Positions 43,833 to 51,380 of a stretch of DNA of 64,000 nucleotides are shown here, piece by piece. The notes under the pieces were generated by a model. That model had not been told where the DNA came from, searched no databases, and was given only the letters and a program-made list of their open reading frames with translations. The stretch lies in assembly GCA_965116565.1 (NCBI GenBank), contig OZ220699.1, forward strand, positions 2,418,001 through 2,482,000, given 5' to 3'. This DNA comes from Bin87 sp965116565 (GTDB taxonomy: Bacteria; Chloroflexota; Dehalococcoidia; Lucifugimonadales; UBA3495). Within the stretch, counting starts at the first letter, position 1; each line of letters opens with the position of its first letter. A program made the translations under genes and the position numbers.

Positions 43833-44474
43833 ATGCGCTTGGCCAGCATCGAACAGGGTCTCTCTGACCTGAGAATCGGCAAGTTCCTCATCGTGGTCGA
43901 TGACGAAGATCGCGAAAATGAGGGCGATCTGGTCATGCCGGCTGAACATGTTACCGCCGAGTCCGTCAATTTCATGGTCACCCACGCCCGCGGGCAACTG
44001 TGCATGCCCATGACGGCCGAGCGTCTGGACGAATTGGATATCCCGCTTTTGCCCAGCCGCAATTCCGATTCTGATCTGCCCACCGCCTTCACCATGCCGG
44101 TGGACTACGCCATCGATACCTCCACCGGCATCTCCGCCGGGGACCGGGCTGCGACCATCCGCGCCCTCATCGATCCGGCATCCCGCCCCCAGGACTTCAT
44201 TCAGCCCGGCCACCTGTTTCCGTTGCGCTACCACGCGGGTGGCGTCCTCGTCCGCCCCGGCCACACTGAAGCCATCATCGACCTGTGCCGCCTGGCCGGC
44301 CTGTACCCCGCCGGCGTGGTCTGCGAGATCATGAAAGAAGACGGCAGCATGGCACGCCTCCCGGATCTGATCCCCATGGCGAGGGATTTCTCGCTCAATA
44401 TCCTCTCCATCGCGGACCTCATCGCTTACCGTCGAATACACGACCCCGCCGCAGCGGACTCGCCGGCCAATTGA
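43833..44474 (+). CDS. ribB: 3,4-dihydroxy-2-butanone-4-phosphate synthase
   Basis: The 213-residue single-domain enzyme converts ribulose 5-phosphate to the four-carbon precursor of riboflavin. Its acidic metal loop VVDDEDRENEGDLV, the THARGQLCMP segment, TSTGISAGDRAATI and the RPGHTEAIIDLCRLAG block are all present. A second copy of the same domain occurs in the downstream ribBA gene, so the operon encodes this step twice. Sequence differences between the copies are spread along the length, which suggests an old duplication or separate origins. Confidence 0.92.
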   Translation: MRLASIEQGLSDLRIGKFLIVVDDEDRENEGDLVMPAEHVTAESVNFMVTHARGQLCMPMTAERLDELDIPLLPSRNSDSDLPTAFTMPVDYAIDTSTGISAGDRAATIRALIDPASRPQDFIQPGHLFPLRYHAGGVLVRPGHTEAIIDLCRLAGLYPAGVVCEIMKEDGSMARLPDLIPMARDFSLNILSIADLIAYRRIHDPAAADSPAN

Positions 44475-44568
44475 CCGGCTGTCAGGGCGGCCCGCCTCGT
44501 ACCGACCCCGTCAACCGATGCTGAAGAGCCCACTTACGCCGCAAACCTGATCAAATTCCGGAGGAACG

Positions 44569-45801
44569 ATGCCCCTGTGTAGCCTCGAAGAGGCGCTGGA
44601 AGACCTTTCTTCTGGAAAGCTCATCATCGTCGTCGATGACGAAAATCGGGAAAATGAAGGCGACCTGTTCCTTTTCGCAGAGCACGCCACCCCTGCCGCC
44701 GTCAACTTCATGGTCACCCATGCCCGCGGTCTGGTCTGCGTGCCAATGTCGGGAGAGCGCCTGGAGGAACTCCGCATCCCCCTCCTCCGCAGCCGCAACT
44801 CCAATTCCTCCCAACCCACGGCTTTCACAACCTCCGTGGACTACAAGCCCGGCACGTCAACCGGCGTCTCCGCGTACGACCGCAGCGCGACCATCCGGGC
44901 CTTGATCGATCCCGATTCCCAACCCGGGGATTTCATACACCCGGGCCATCTGTTCCCGTTGCGCGCCAACCCCGGGGGCGTTCTTCGACGGCCCGGCCAC
45001 ACCGAGGCCATGATTGACCTGTGCCGGAGGGCCGGCGCGTACCCGGCCGGGGTCATCTGCGAGATCATGAACCCGGACGGAACCATGTCCCGTCTGCCCG
45101 AGCTTGAAAAATTCGCCGCCAGGCACGACCTCAAGATATTCAGCATCGCCCAACTGATCGCCCACCGGCGCATGAACGAATCCCTGGTAACCCGCGTGGC
45201 CGAGGCCAACCTGCCCACCCAATACGGTATCGCGCGCATCATCGGCTACAACAGCACGATCGACAGCGGTGAACACGCCGCTCTGGTGGTCGGTGAGTGG
45301 CAGCCTGGCGATGAAGTTCTGGTCAGGGTCCATAGCGAATGTCTCACCGGCGACGCGTTCGGAAGCCTGAAGTGCGACTGCGGTGAACAGCTGGATATGG
45401 CGATCCGCATGATGTTCGAAGACGGTTGCGGCGCCCTTATCTACCTCCGTCAGGAGGGCCGTGGCATCGGCCTCCATAACAAGATCCGGGCCTACGCCCT
45501 GCAGGACCACGGCTTGGACACCATCGAGGCGAACGTTGCTCTGGGGTTCCAGCCCGACGAACGCAAATACGACCTGGCCGTCCAGATCATGCACGATTTG
45601 AACATCAACCGCGCCCGCCTGGTGACTAACAATCCCCACAAGATGGCTGGCATCAGTGGATTGGGCGTCGAGGTCACCGACCGCGTCAGCCTCACCGTGC
45701 CCACCAACGAGCTCAACGAAGGCTACATGCGGACCAAGCGCGAGCACATGGGGCACCTGATCTCGCCCCTCCAGGCCAGCCCGCCTGACGCAACCGACTA
45801 G
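44569..45801 (+). CDS. ribBA: Bifunctional DHBP synthase / GTP cyclohydrolase II
   Basis: The 410-residue fusion has an N-terminal DHBP synthase (VVDDENRENEGDLF, THARGLVCVP, TSTGVSAYDRSATI) over the first 200 residues. The C-terminal GTP cyclohydrolase II domain has the zinc site SECLTGDAFGSLKCDCGEQ, RQEGRGIGLHNK and LVTNNPHKMAGI. It therefore catalyses both entry reactions of riboflavin synthesis. GGAGG lies 6 bases before ATG. The lumazine synthase gene ribH is missing from the operon. Confidence 0.95.
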   Translation: MPLCSLEEALEDLSSGKLIIVVDDENRENEGDLFLFAEHATPAAVNFMVTHARGLVCVPMSGERLEELRIPLLRSRNSNSSQPTAFTTSVDYKPGTSTGVSAYDRSATIRALIDPDSQPGDFIHPGHLFPLRANPGGVLRRPGHTEAMIDLCRRAGAYPAGVICEIMNPDGTMSRLPELEKFAARHDLKIFSIAQLIAHRRMNESLVTRVAEANLPTQYGIARIIGYNSTIDSGEHAALVVGEWQPGDEVLVRVHSECLTGDAFGSLKCDCGEQLDMAIRMMFEDGCGALIYLRQEGRGIGLHNKIRAYALQDHGLDTIEANVALGFQPDERKYDLAVQIMHDLNINRARLVTNNPHKMAGISGLGVEVTDRVSLTVPTNELNEGYMRTKREHMGHLISPLQASPPDATD

Positions 45802-45833
45802 ATCATTACCCGGACGCCGTCCAAAACCGTGTA

Positions 45834-45856
45834 GGGGCAGGTTGCGTACCTGCCCC
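45834..45856. repeat. Palindromic repeat after ribBA, possible terminator
   Basis: GGGGCAGGT pairs perfectly with ACCTGCCCC around TGCGT, then CGCGTTTT follows. It is a variant of the GGGGCGGGT-type palindromes at 15575 and 62939 and lies between two convergent genes. Confidence 0.55.
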
Positions 45857-45924
45857 CGCGTTTTGATGCGCGAGCATTCCTTGGAACGGGATACTCGTCA
45901 GAACGGGATACTCGTCAGAACCGG

Positions 45925-47029
45925 TTACTCGCCACCCAGCTTGCTCACCAAGTACGCCTCGATGAAACCGTCGATCCCGCCGGCCAGCACCGCGTCCGTA
46001 TTCCCTGATTGGTAATCCGTCCGGTGGTCCTTCACCGACTTGTACGGATGCAAAACGTAGCTGCGTATCTGGTTGCCCCATTCGGCCGACACCCGCTCGC
46101 CCCGTATGCTCGAAAGTTCCTGCTCTCGTTCCGCCTCCCTCAACGCCAGCAGCTTCGCCCGCAGGATCCGCATCGCGTAGTCCCGGTTCTGGTGCTGCGA
46201 TCGCTCGGTCTGACACGAAACGACGATGCCCGAGGGCGTGTGCGTCAACCGAACCGCCGACGCCACCTTTTGCACGTTCTGTCCGCCGGGCCCGCTGGAG
46301 CGGAAAAAGTCCATCTTGAGGTCTTCCGGCCTGATCTCCACCTCCGCGTCGTCATCCACCACCGCGGGCAGGACCTCCACCCGCGCGAACGATGTTTGTC
46401 GTCGCCGCGCCGGGTCGAACGGCGACATCCTCACCAGCCGGTGTACCCCCACCTCCGCGTTCAGGAAACCGAAAGCGTGTTGCCCGCCTATCTCCATCGT
46501 GCTCGTGCGCAGGCCGGCTTCGTCGCCGTACGCCGTGTCCAGCACCTGCACCGGTCGGCCGTCGGTGGAAGCCCAGCCGGCGTACATCCCTGTCAGCATC
46601 TCCACCCAGTCGTGTGAGTCAGTGCCCCCGGCGCCTGAATGTATCGTGAGGATGGCCGGTCGGTCGTCGTAGGGCCCCGACAGCGTCAACTCCATCTCGG
46701 CTCGCGCCAGGCGGTTGCCCACGTCGTCGGCCTCGGCGGTCAGCTCATCTTCCAGGCTGTCGTCGTCGTTCTCGATGGCAAGCTCGGTCAGTTCCGCCAG
46801 GTCGGCAACTTGCGATTGCAGCCCCCTCCACAACTCCACCGACTGCTGGAGCCGGCCCAGTTCCTGCATCTTGCGTTGCGCCGATCCAGGGTCATCCCAG
46901 AATCCGGCAGCGGCAGCCTCAGTCTCCAGTTCGGAAATGGATTTCTCCCTGCCGGCGAGGTCAAAGCCGCTCCACGACCGCGTCCAACTTGACGGCCATT
47001 TCGGCAAGTCGCTGGCTGAGTTCATCCAT
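45925..47029 (-). CDS. prfB: Peptide chain release factor 2, with programmed +1 frameshift
   Basis: Release factor 2 ends translation at UGA and UAA. The main frame shows the GGQ motif in SGPGGQNVQKVASAVRLTHTPSG, and the SP(x)-type anticodon loop region around RMSPFDPARRRQTSF. The true start is ATG 47029 (MDELSQRLAEMAVKLDAVVERL), whose frame hits CTT-TGA-C at codon 23; a +1 slip on CTT enters the main frame at GAC. A GGAG stands three bases before the CTT, as in the E. coli shift site. Total length is 367 residues. A gene caller would instead start at 47025 in the wrong frame. Confidence 0.93.
46960..46973 (-). promoter_or_regulatory. prfB programmed frameshift site
   Basis: On the minus strand GGAG-CGG-CTT-TGA-C: an internal Shine-Dalgarno-like GGAG, a slippery CTT and a UGA stop (46963-46961) followed by C. 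When RF2 is scarce, ribosomes pause at the UGA and shift +1, which restores RF2 synthesis. The spacing agrees with the conserved bacterial site. Confidence 0.92.
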
Positions 47030-47210
47030 TTCTACCACTCCACTGTGTCGCAGCGGGTTTGCGCTGCTGAATTGCGGGAACAATTATACATCCACGCCCG
47101 GCTGACGAATCCTGCCCGGCATCGCCCGAACCGCCCGGTCAAACACGATGGGCTATAATGATTTCGTGCTTATTTGTAACCCCTAATCGTTCGCAGGCAG
47201 GTAGCTTTCC

Positions 47211-48977
47211 ATGCTCGACCACGGAACCCCCGAACACGCCGTCGACAACCCCATCGAATCGTTGCGCCATCGGATGCGCCACTCGGCCGCCCACGTCATG
47301 GCCGACGCCGTCCTGCAACTGTTCCCAGAGGCCAAGGTCGCCATCGGCCCGCCCACTGCCGACGGTTTCTACTACGATTTCGAGGTCGAGCGCCCCTTCA
47401 CGCCTGAGGATCTGGAGCGCATCGAAGCCTTGATGCTCGAGACCATCAAGTCTGACACGCCGTTCTTGCGCGAAGAACTCAACCGCGAATCCGCCCAGAG
47501 CATGTTCTCAACGCAGCCATTCAAGCAGGAGATCATCGACGACCTCCCCGACGAGACCACGCTCAGCATCTACCGCCATGGCGAGTTCACCGACCTCTGC
47601 CAGGGGCCTCACGTTGCCAGCACCGGCGAAATCACCGCCGTCAAGCTCCTGCACACCGCCGGAGCCTACTGGCGTGGTGACGAAAACCGCCCCATGCTCC
47701 AGCGAATCTATGGCACCGCCTTCGAATCCCAGTCCGAACTTGAGGCCCACCTTGAGCGCCTCGCCGAGGCCGAACGCCGCGACCACCGCACCCTCGGACG
47801 CCAACTGAACCTGTTCACCGTTCACGACGAGATCGGCCCCGGCCTCATCGTCTGGCACCCCAGGGGTGGTGTCATGCGCTCCCTCATCGAGGACTACTGG
47901 CGTGACATCCACTACCGCCGCGGCTACAACATCGTTTACTCCCCCCACATCGGGCGCGCCCGCCTCTGGCAGACCAGCGGCCACCTCGATTTCTACCGCG
48001 ACAGCATGTATGCCCCCATGGAAATCGACGGACAGGAATACTTCCTCAAGCCGATGAACTGCCCGTTCCACATCCAGATTTATCGCTCCGCCCTGCGCAG
48101 CTACCGCGAGTTACCCCTCCGCATCGCCGAGCTTGGCACCGTCTATCGCTACGAGCGCAGCGGCGTCCTCCACGGTCTCATGCGCGTCCGCGGATTCACC
48201 CAGGACGACGCCCACATCTTCTGCCTGCCGGACCAGGTCGCCGCAGAGGTGGGGGACGTCCTCGACCTCACCTTCGAAATAATGGCGGCGTTCGGGTTCG
48301 ACGAGTATGACATTATGTTGTCCACTCGACCCGAGAAATACGTAGGCGAACCCGAAATGTGGGACCACGCCACCGAGTCGCTGCGCCAGGCGCTGGTCGA
48401 GCGCGGCCTCGACTACGGCATCGACGAGGGCGGCGGGGCCTTCTACGGCCCCAAGATCGACATCAAGATCAAGGATGCCCTCGGCCGCGACTGGCAGTGC
48501 ACTACCGTCCAGTTCGACTTCAACCTCCCCGAGCGGTTCGGCCTGGTCTACCAGGACGAGCAGGGCAACCGCGTGCAGCCCTACATGGTCCACCGCGCCA
48601 TCCTGGGCTCCCTGGAGCGTTTCTTCGGCGTACTCGTCGAGCACTACGCCGGGGCTTTCCCCCTGTGGCTGTCCCCCGTTCAGGCCGTCGTCATCCCCAT
48701 CGCCGACCGTCACAACGAGTACGCCGAACAGGTCGCCAGCCAACTCCGCGACGCCGGCTTCCGGATCGAGGTCGACGACCGCAGCGAGCGCATGAACCAG
48801 AAGATCCGCCAGGCTCAACTCCAGAAAACCCCCTACATGCTCGTCGTCGGAGATCGCGAGGCCGACGCCAACGCCGCCGCCGTCCGCACCCGCGACGGCG
48901 ACAACCACGGCGCAATGCCCCTCAGCGACGTTCAAGCCATGCTCACCGCCGACCTCAAAGGCACCCCGGCAGGTTAA
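47211..48977 (+). CDS. thrS: Threonyl-tRNA synthetase without TGS domain
   Basis: The 588-residue class II synthetase charges tRNA-Thr. The editing domain (RHSAAHVMADAVLQLFPEAKVAIGPPTADGFYYDFE at the N-terminus, with HSAAHV and the SAD motif DLCQGPHV near residue 130) precedes the catalytic core (LKPMNCPFHIQIY, YRYERSGVLHGLMRVRGFTQDDAHIFC) and the anticodon domain with PVQAVVIPIADRHNEYA. The usual N-terminal TGS domain of about 60 residues is absent. A perfect TATAAT at 47154-47159 suggests its promoter. No T-box leader is visible. Confidence 0.95.
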   Translation: MLDHGTPEHAVDNPIESLRHRMRHSAAHVMADAVLQLFPEAKVAIGPPTADGFYYDFEVERPFTPEDLERIEALMLETIKSDTPFLREELNRESAQSMFSTQPFKQEIIDDLPDETTLSIYRHGEFTDLCQGPHVASTGEITAVKLLHTAGAYWRGDENRPMLQRIYGTAFESQSELEAHLERLAEAERRDHRTLGRQLNLFTVHDEIGPGLIVWHPRGGVMRSLIEDYWRDIHYRRGYNIVYSPHIGRARLWQTSGHLDFYRDSMYAPMEIDGQEYFLKPMNCPFHIQIYRSALRSYRELPLRIAELGTVYRYERSGVLHGLMRVRGFTQDDAHIFCLPDQVAAEVGDVLDLTFEIMAAFGFDEYDIMLSTRPEKYVGEPEMWDHATESLRQALVERGLDYGIDEGGGAFYGPKIDIKIKDALGRDWQCTTVQFDFNLPERFGLVYQDEQGNRVQPYMVHRAILGSLERFFGVLVEHYAGAFPLWLSPVQAVVIPIADRHNEYAEQVASQLRDAGFRIEVDDRSERMNQKIRQAQLQKTPYMLVVGDREADANAAAVRTRDGDNHGAMPLSDVQAMLTADLKGTPAG

Positions 48978-49007
48978 GAGAGCCAATAGTTTCAGAGGAG
49001 CCAAAAT

Positions 49008-49310
49008 ATGGCCATATTCAGAACCGACGGCCAGAGGCCCAAAGCAACGGTTACGACGCACCAGGCTACTCCGGAAGAGCTCGCTCATTGGCGAGACTCC
49101 GTTGCCCGCTCCGAACGCCTCCGGGCAATGCGCCCCGAGCTGATCAAGAAATACCCCGATAAGTGGGTTGCGCTGACTGAGAACTGGGTGCTTGTGGTTG
49201 CAGACTCAGTGGAAGAGCGGAGAAAAAAGATCGAGGAACTTGGCGAACATCCGGGCTTCGCTGCGCGGGAGTTTTTGAACACCAAGCCACGCCCTCGAAT
49301 AATTCTATGA
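49008..49310 (+). CDS. DUF5678-like protein
   Basis: A 100-residue protein with the RPELIKKYPDKWVALTENWVLVVADSVEERRKKIEELGEHP pattern (KYPDKWVAL near residue 47) seen in DUF5678 proteins, which are short companions of aspartyl-protease-like genes. GAGGAG lies before the ATG. Its stop overlaps the ATG of the retropepsin-like gene (ATGA), so the two are translationally coupled. The function is unknown; the architecture is like a toxin-antitoxin or regulator-protease pair but nothing here proves that. Confidence 0.68.
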   Translation: MAIFRTDGQRPKATVTTHQATPEELAHWRDSVARSERLRAMRPELIKKYPDKWVALTENWVLVVADSVEERRKKIEELGEHPGFAAREFLNTKPRPRIIL

Positions 49311-49720
49311 TTACCGGCTATTTCGCTCCGGATGGCAGCCCTCGCATGATGGTGCGGGTGCATCTACCGAGGCTTGGCATACTCGGGGGCGTTGATTTTC
49401 TGATTGACACCGGAACCGATACTACTGTCCTTCATCCAACTGACGCGGATGACTTGCACTGCCCCTTTGACGAACTGTCCAACCCGTCAGTCTCCACCAG
49501 CGTGGGCGGGCCACACACTTACTACGCCGAAAGCGCAGTAGTATCGCTTTACGATGGCGAAACCCGCCATGACCTCCGTGTGGACATCCACATCGGCAAG
49601 CCACACCCCGTGACCAACGGCCTGGACTCACTGCTCGGGCGCGACGTGCTGAACGAGTTGGATATGCAATATGCTCCACGGCGCGGCCAGTTGGTCTTCT
49701 CGCTGGATGGAGAACCGTAG
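49307..49720 (+). CDS. Retropepsin-like aspartyl protease
   Basis: A 137-residue protein with the single-domain aspartyl protease motif FLIDTGTDTTVLHPTDADDL (catalytic D in DTGT near residue 36), a flap-like segment SVGGPHTYYAES, and the second hydrophobic-hydrophobic-Gly motif SLLGRDVLNELDMQY. It would act as a homodimer. No signal peptide or membrane segment is present. It is coupled to the DUF5678 gene by an ATGA overlap and is convergent with the selenoprotein pair, with only 17 bases between the stops. Confidence 0.75.
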   Translation: MITGYFAPDGSPRMMVRVHLPRLGILGGVDFLIDTGTDTTVLHPTDADDLHCPFDELSNPSVSTSVGGPHTYYAESAVVSLYDGETRHDLRVDIHIGKPHPVTNGLDSLLGRDVLNELDMQYAPRRGQLVFSLDGEP

Positions 49721-49737
49721 CCGCGCCGCCTAACTCC

Positions 49738-50601
49738 CTACTGCGCCAACTCCCTCAGCGCCCCCACGTAGTCCCCGCCTCCGCCGTATCCCTTGCGGAA
49801 CGTGATGACCCCATGCGAATCCATGGCGATCATCGACGATTGGCTGGTGATCCTCAGGTCCGCCAGCATCGAACCTAGCGGCTGCGTGGAGATCATGTCG
49901 GAGTAACCGTTTTCTACGACGTACTGTTCCAGGCGGCTCGCGCTTTCGCTGAACGACACCAGGTAGAAATCGACCTTATCTGCGTTTTCGGTAACAACTG
50001 GGGCAAGCGACCGTAACTCGGCGCGGCAGGTTGGTCACCAGGTCGCGAAGTACATCATGAACGCCGGTTTACCCGCAGCGGTCAGGTCCGCCAGCGCCAC
50101 CGGTGTCCCGTCCGTCCGCTCCATCGTGAACGCCGGCGGAATCTCCCCAACGTTCGTCCCCTCCGGCGCGGCCGGCACGGATTCGGTGGGAGGTGGAGCC
50201 ATCGTAGCCGCTTCAGTTGGAGGCGCCGCGGCCGCCGTGGGTGCGGCTGTTGGTGCCGAGGGTGCCTCGGTAGCCACTGCTGGTGGTGGCGGCGCCTGCG
50301 ATTGGCCCCCGGCCGGCGCTGTCGTGTTGGTCGGCGCCGGCGCGGCAACGGCAGCGGTCGTCTCAGTGGGAACCGCCGGCGCTTCTGTCGCCGAGGCCGC
50401 CGGCGGAGCCGATTCCGTCGCCGACTCCATCATGGCCGTCGGAGCGTCGGTGGGCAACGCGACCTCGGTTGCCTGCGACGCTGCGGGTTGCTCCGGTGCC
50501 GCCGGCGGAGGTGGCGGAGACGGTTCTGACCCGCACGCCGATAGAAACGCGACCATTCCGGCCGCGATTGTGACAGCGAATATTCCGTGAATCTTTCTCA
50601 T
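49738..50601 (-). CDS. Selenocysteine-containing thioredoxin-like lipoprotein (copy 2)
   Basis: Read through TGA 50037-50035, this is a 287-residue lipoprotein. A signal peptide ends in LSAC (Cys23), a Pro/Ala/Thr-rich tether runs from 24 to about 146, and a TlpA/redoxin-like domain follows (VGEIPPAFTMERTDGTPVAL...PAFMMYFATW). The UGA is codon 189 and gives W-U-P-T-C-R-A-E, replacing the first cysteine of the WCxxC redox site. The frame then runs on through DFYLVSFSES and LGSMLADLRITSQSSMIAM to a TAG. It is paralogous to the upstream copy, 43 bases away. A hairpin fitting a bacterial SECIS follows the UGA, and selA is in the window. The role is probably extracytoplasmic thiol or peroxide chemistry. 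Confidence 0.85.
50007..50024 (-). promoter_or_regulatory. Candidate bacterial SECIS element (copy 2)
   Basis: On the minus strand GCGCCG, loop AGTTA, then CGG, a bulged T and CGC form a 6-bp stem starting 10 bases after the UGA. G is the second base of the apical loop, about 18 bases from the UGA, in the range described for bacterial SECIS elements. The structure and spacing are the same as at 50989-51006. Confidence 0.75.
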
Positions 50602-50644
50602 TTCGTCAGGCCTTCGGCGTCAACGACGCCGCACACTATCCTCA

Positions 50645-51250
50645 TCAACTTGGCAGTTGCAAGTCTTGCTGTCTCTGGTCTTTTTGCCGTTGAATTTCAA
50701 CCTCCGGCGGTATGGCCATCGGGTCGGCGGTCAGCGCTCCGAAGTACGGCTCCCAGGTCGCCGCGCTGCCCATCACCTGCCGGTGGTAGATCATCCCGTT
50801 CCCGTTCACCGCCATCATCGCCATTTGCCGGGTGACCTGCAGGTCCGCCAGCATTGTGCCGACGGGTTCGGCGGGTATTACGTCGGTGTAACCATGCTCC
50901 TCAATATATTCGGCAATCTCGTCGACTGACTCGTTGTACGAAACAACGTAGAAGTCAAGGCCGGGGTATTTCGATGCGATGGGATCCAGCGTCTGCAACT
51001 CAGCGCGGCACTCGGGTCACCAGGTTGCGAACCAGAAAAGGTGCGCCGCCTGGTTGTCGTCCACTATGTCCTTGAGCGATACCTCGGTGCCGTCCTCCAG
51101 CGTCATCGCAAACGGCGGCGACGTGTTCCCAACCTCTATGCCCGCAACCCCGACGGCCGGGCCGTCCGAGGCCGGCGCGCAGGCCAGCGCCACCAGCAAC
51201 ATCAGCGTTGCCAACGCTCCGGCCCACACATGTCGCGGCATTGTCGCCAT
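50645..51250 (-). CDS. Selenocysteine-containing thioredoxin-like lipoprotein (copy 1)
   Basis: Read through TGA 51019-51017, this is a 201-residue lipoprotein. The signal peptide (WAGALATLMLLVALAC) ends at Cys24, and a redoxin-like domain follows (VGNTSPPFAMTLEDGTEVSLKDI...AHLFWFATW). The UGA is codon 78 and gives W-U-P-E-C-R-A-E-L, at the thioredoxin active site. The C-terminal part (LDFYVVSYNESVDEIAEYIEEHGY...LADLQVTRQMAMMAV) aligns with copy 2. It has almost no tether, unlike copy 2. It leads the two-gene unit and is divergent from a DUF255 thioredoxin-domain protein. A nonsense mutation is unlikely, because both copies have the TGA at the same functional codon. Confidence 0.85.
50989..51006 (-). 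promoter_or_regulatory. Candidate bacterial SECIS element (copy 1)
   Basis: On the minus strand GCGCTG, loop AGTTG, then CAG, a bulged A and CGC form a 6-bp stem starting 10 bases after the UGA. Compared with copy 2, the C-G pair is a T-A pair: both sides changed, which keeps the stem. The apical-loop AGTT is identical. Confidence 0.75.
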
Positions 51251-51380
51251 TCGGTGTTTTACCTTCAGCCTCCAGCGTATCTGTTATGCTGGCTGGCGTC
51301 CTAGCGCGATTCTAGCAGACCCGCCGTCAACATAGAATACGCGCACGTCGCCCGCTCGGATCTCTCGAGGAGTCTCCCCG

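Noticed and set aside
49738..51250. The four separate short reading frames could be pseudogene fragments caused by nonsense mutations.
   Set aside because: Both paralogues have TGA, never TAA or TAG, at the same active-site codon; the frames continue with conserved residues and covarying hairpins, and selA is present.
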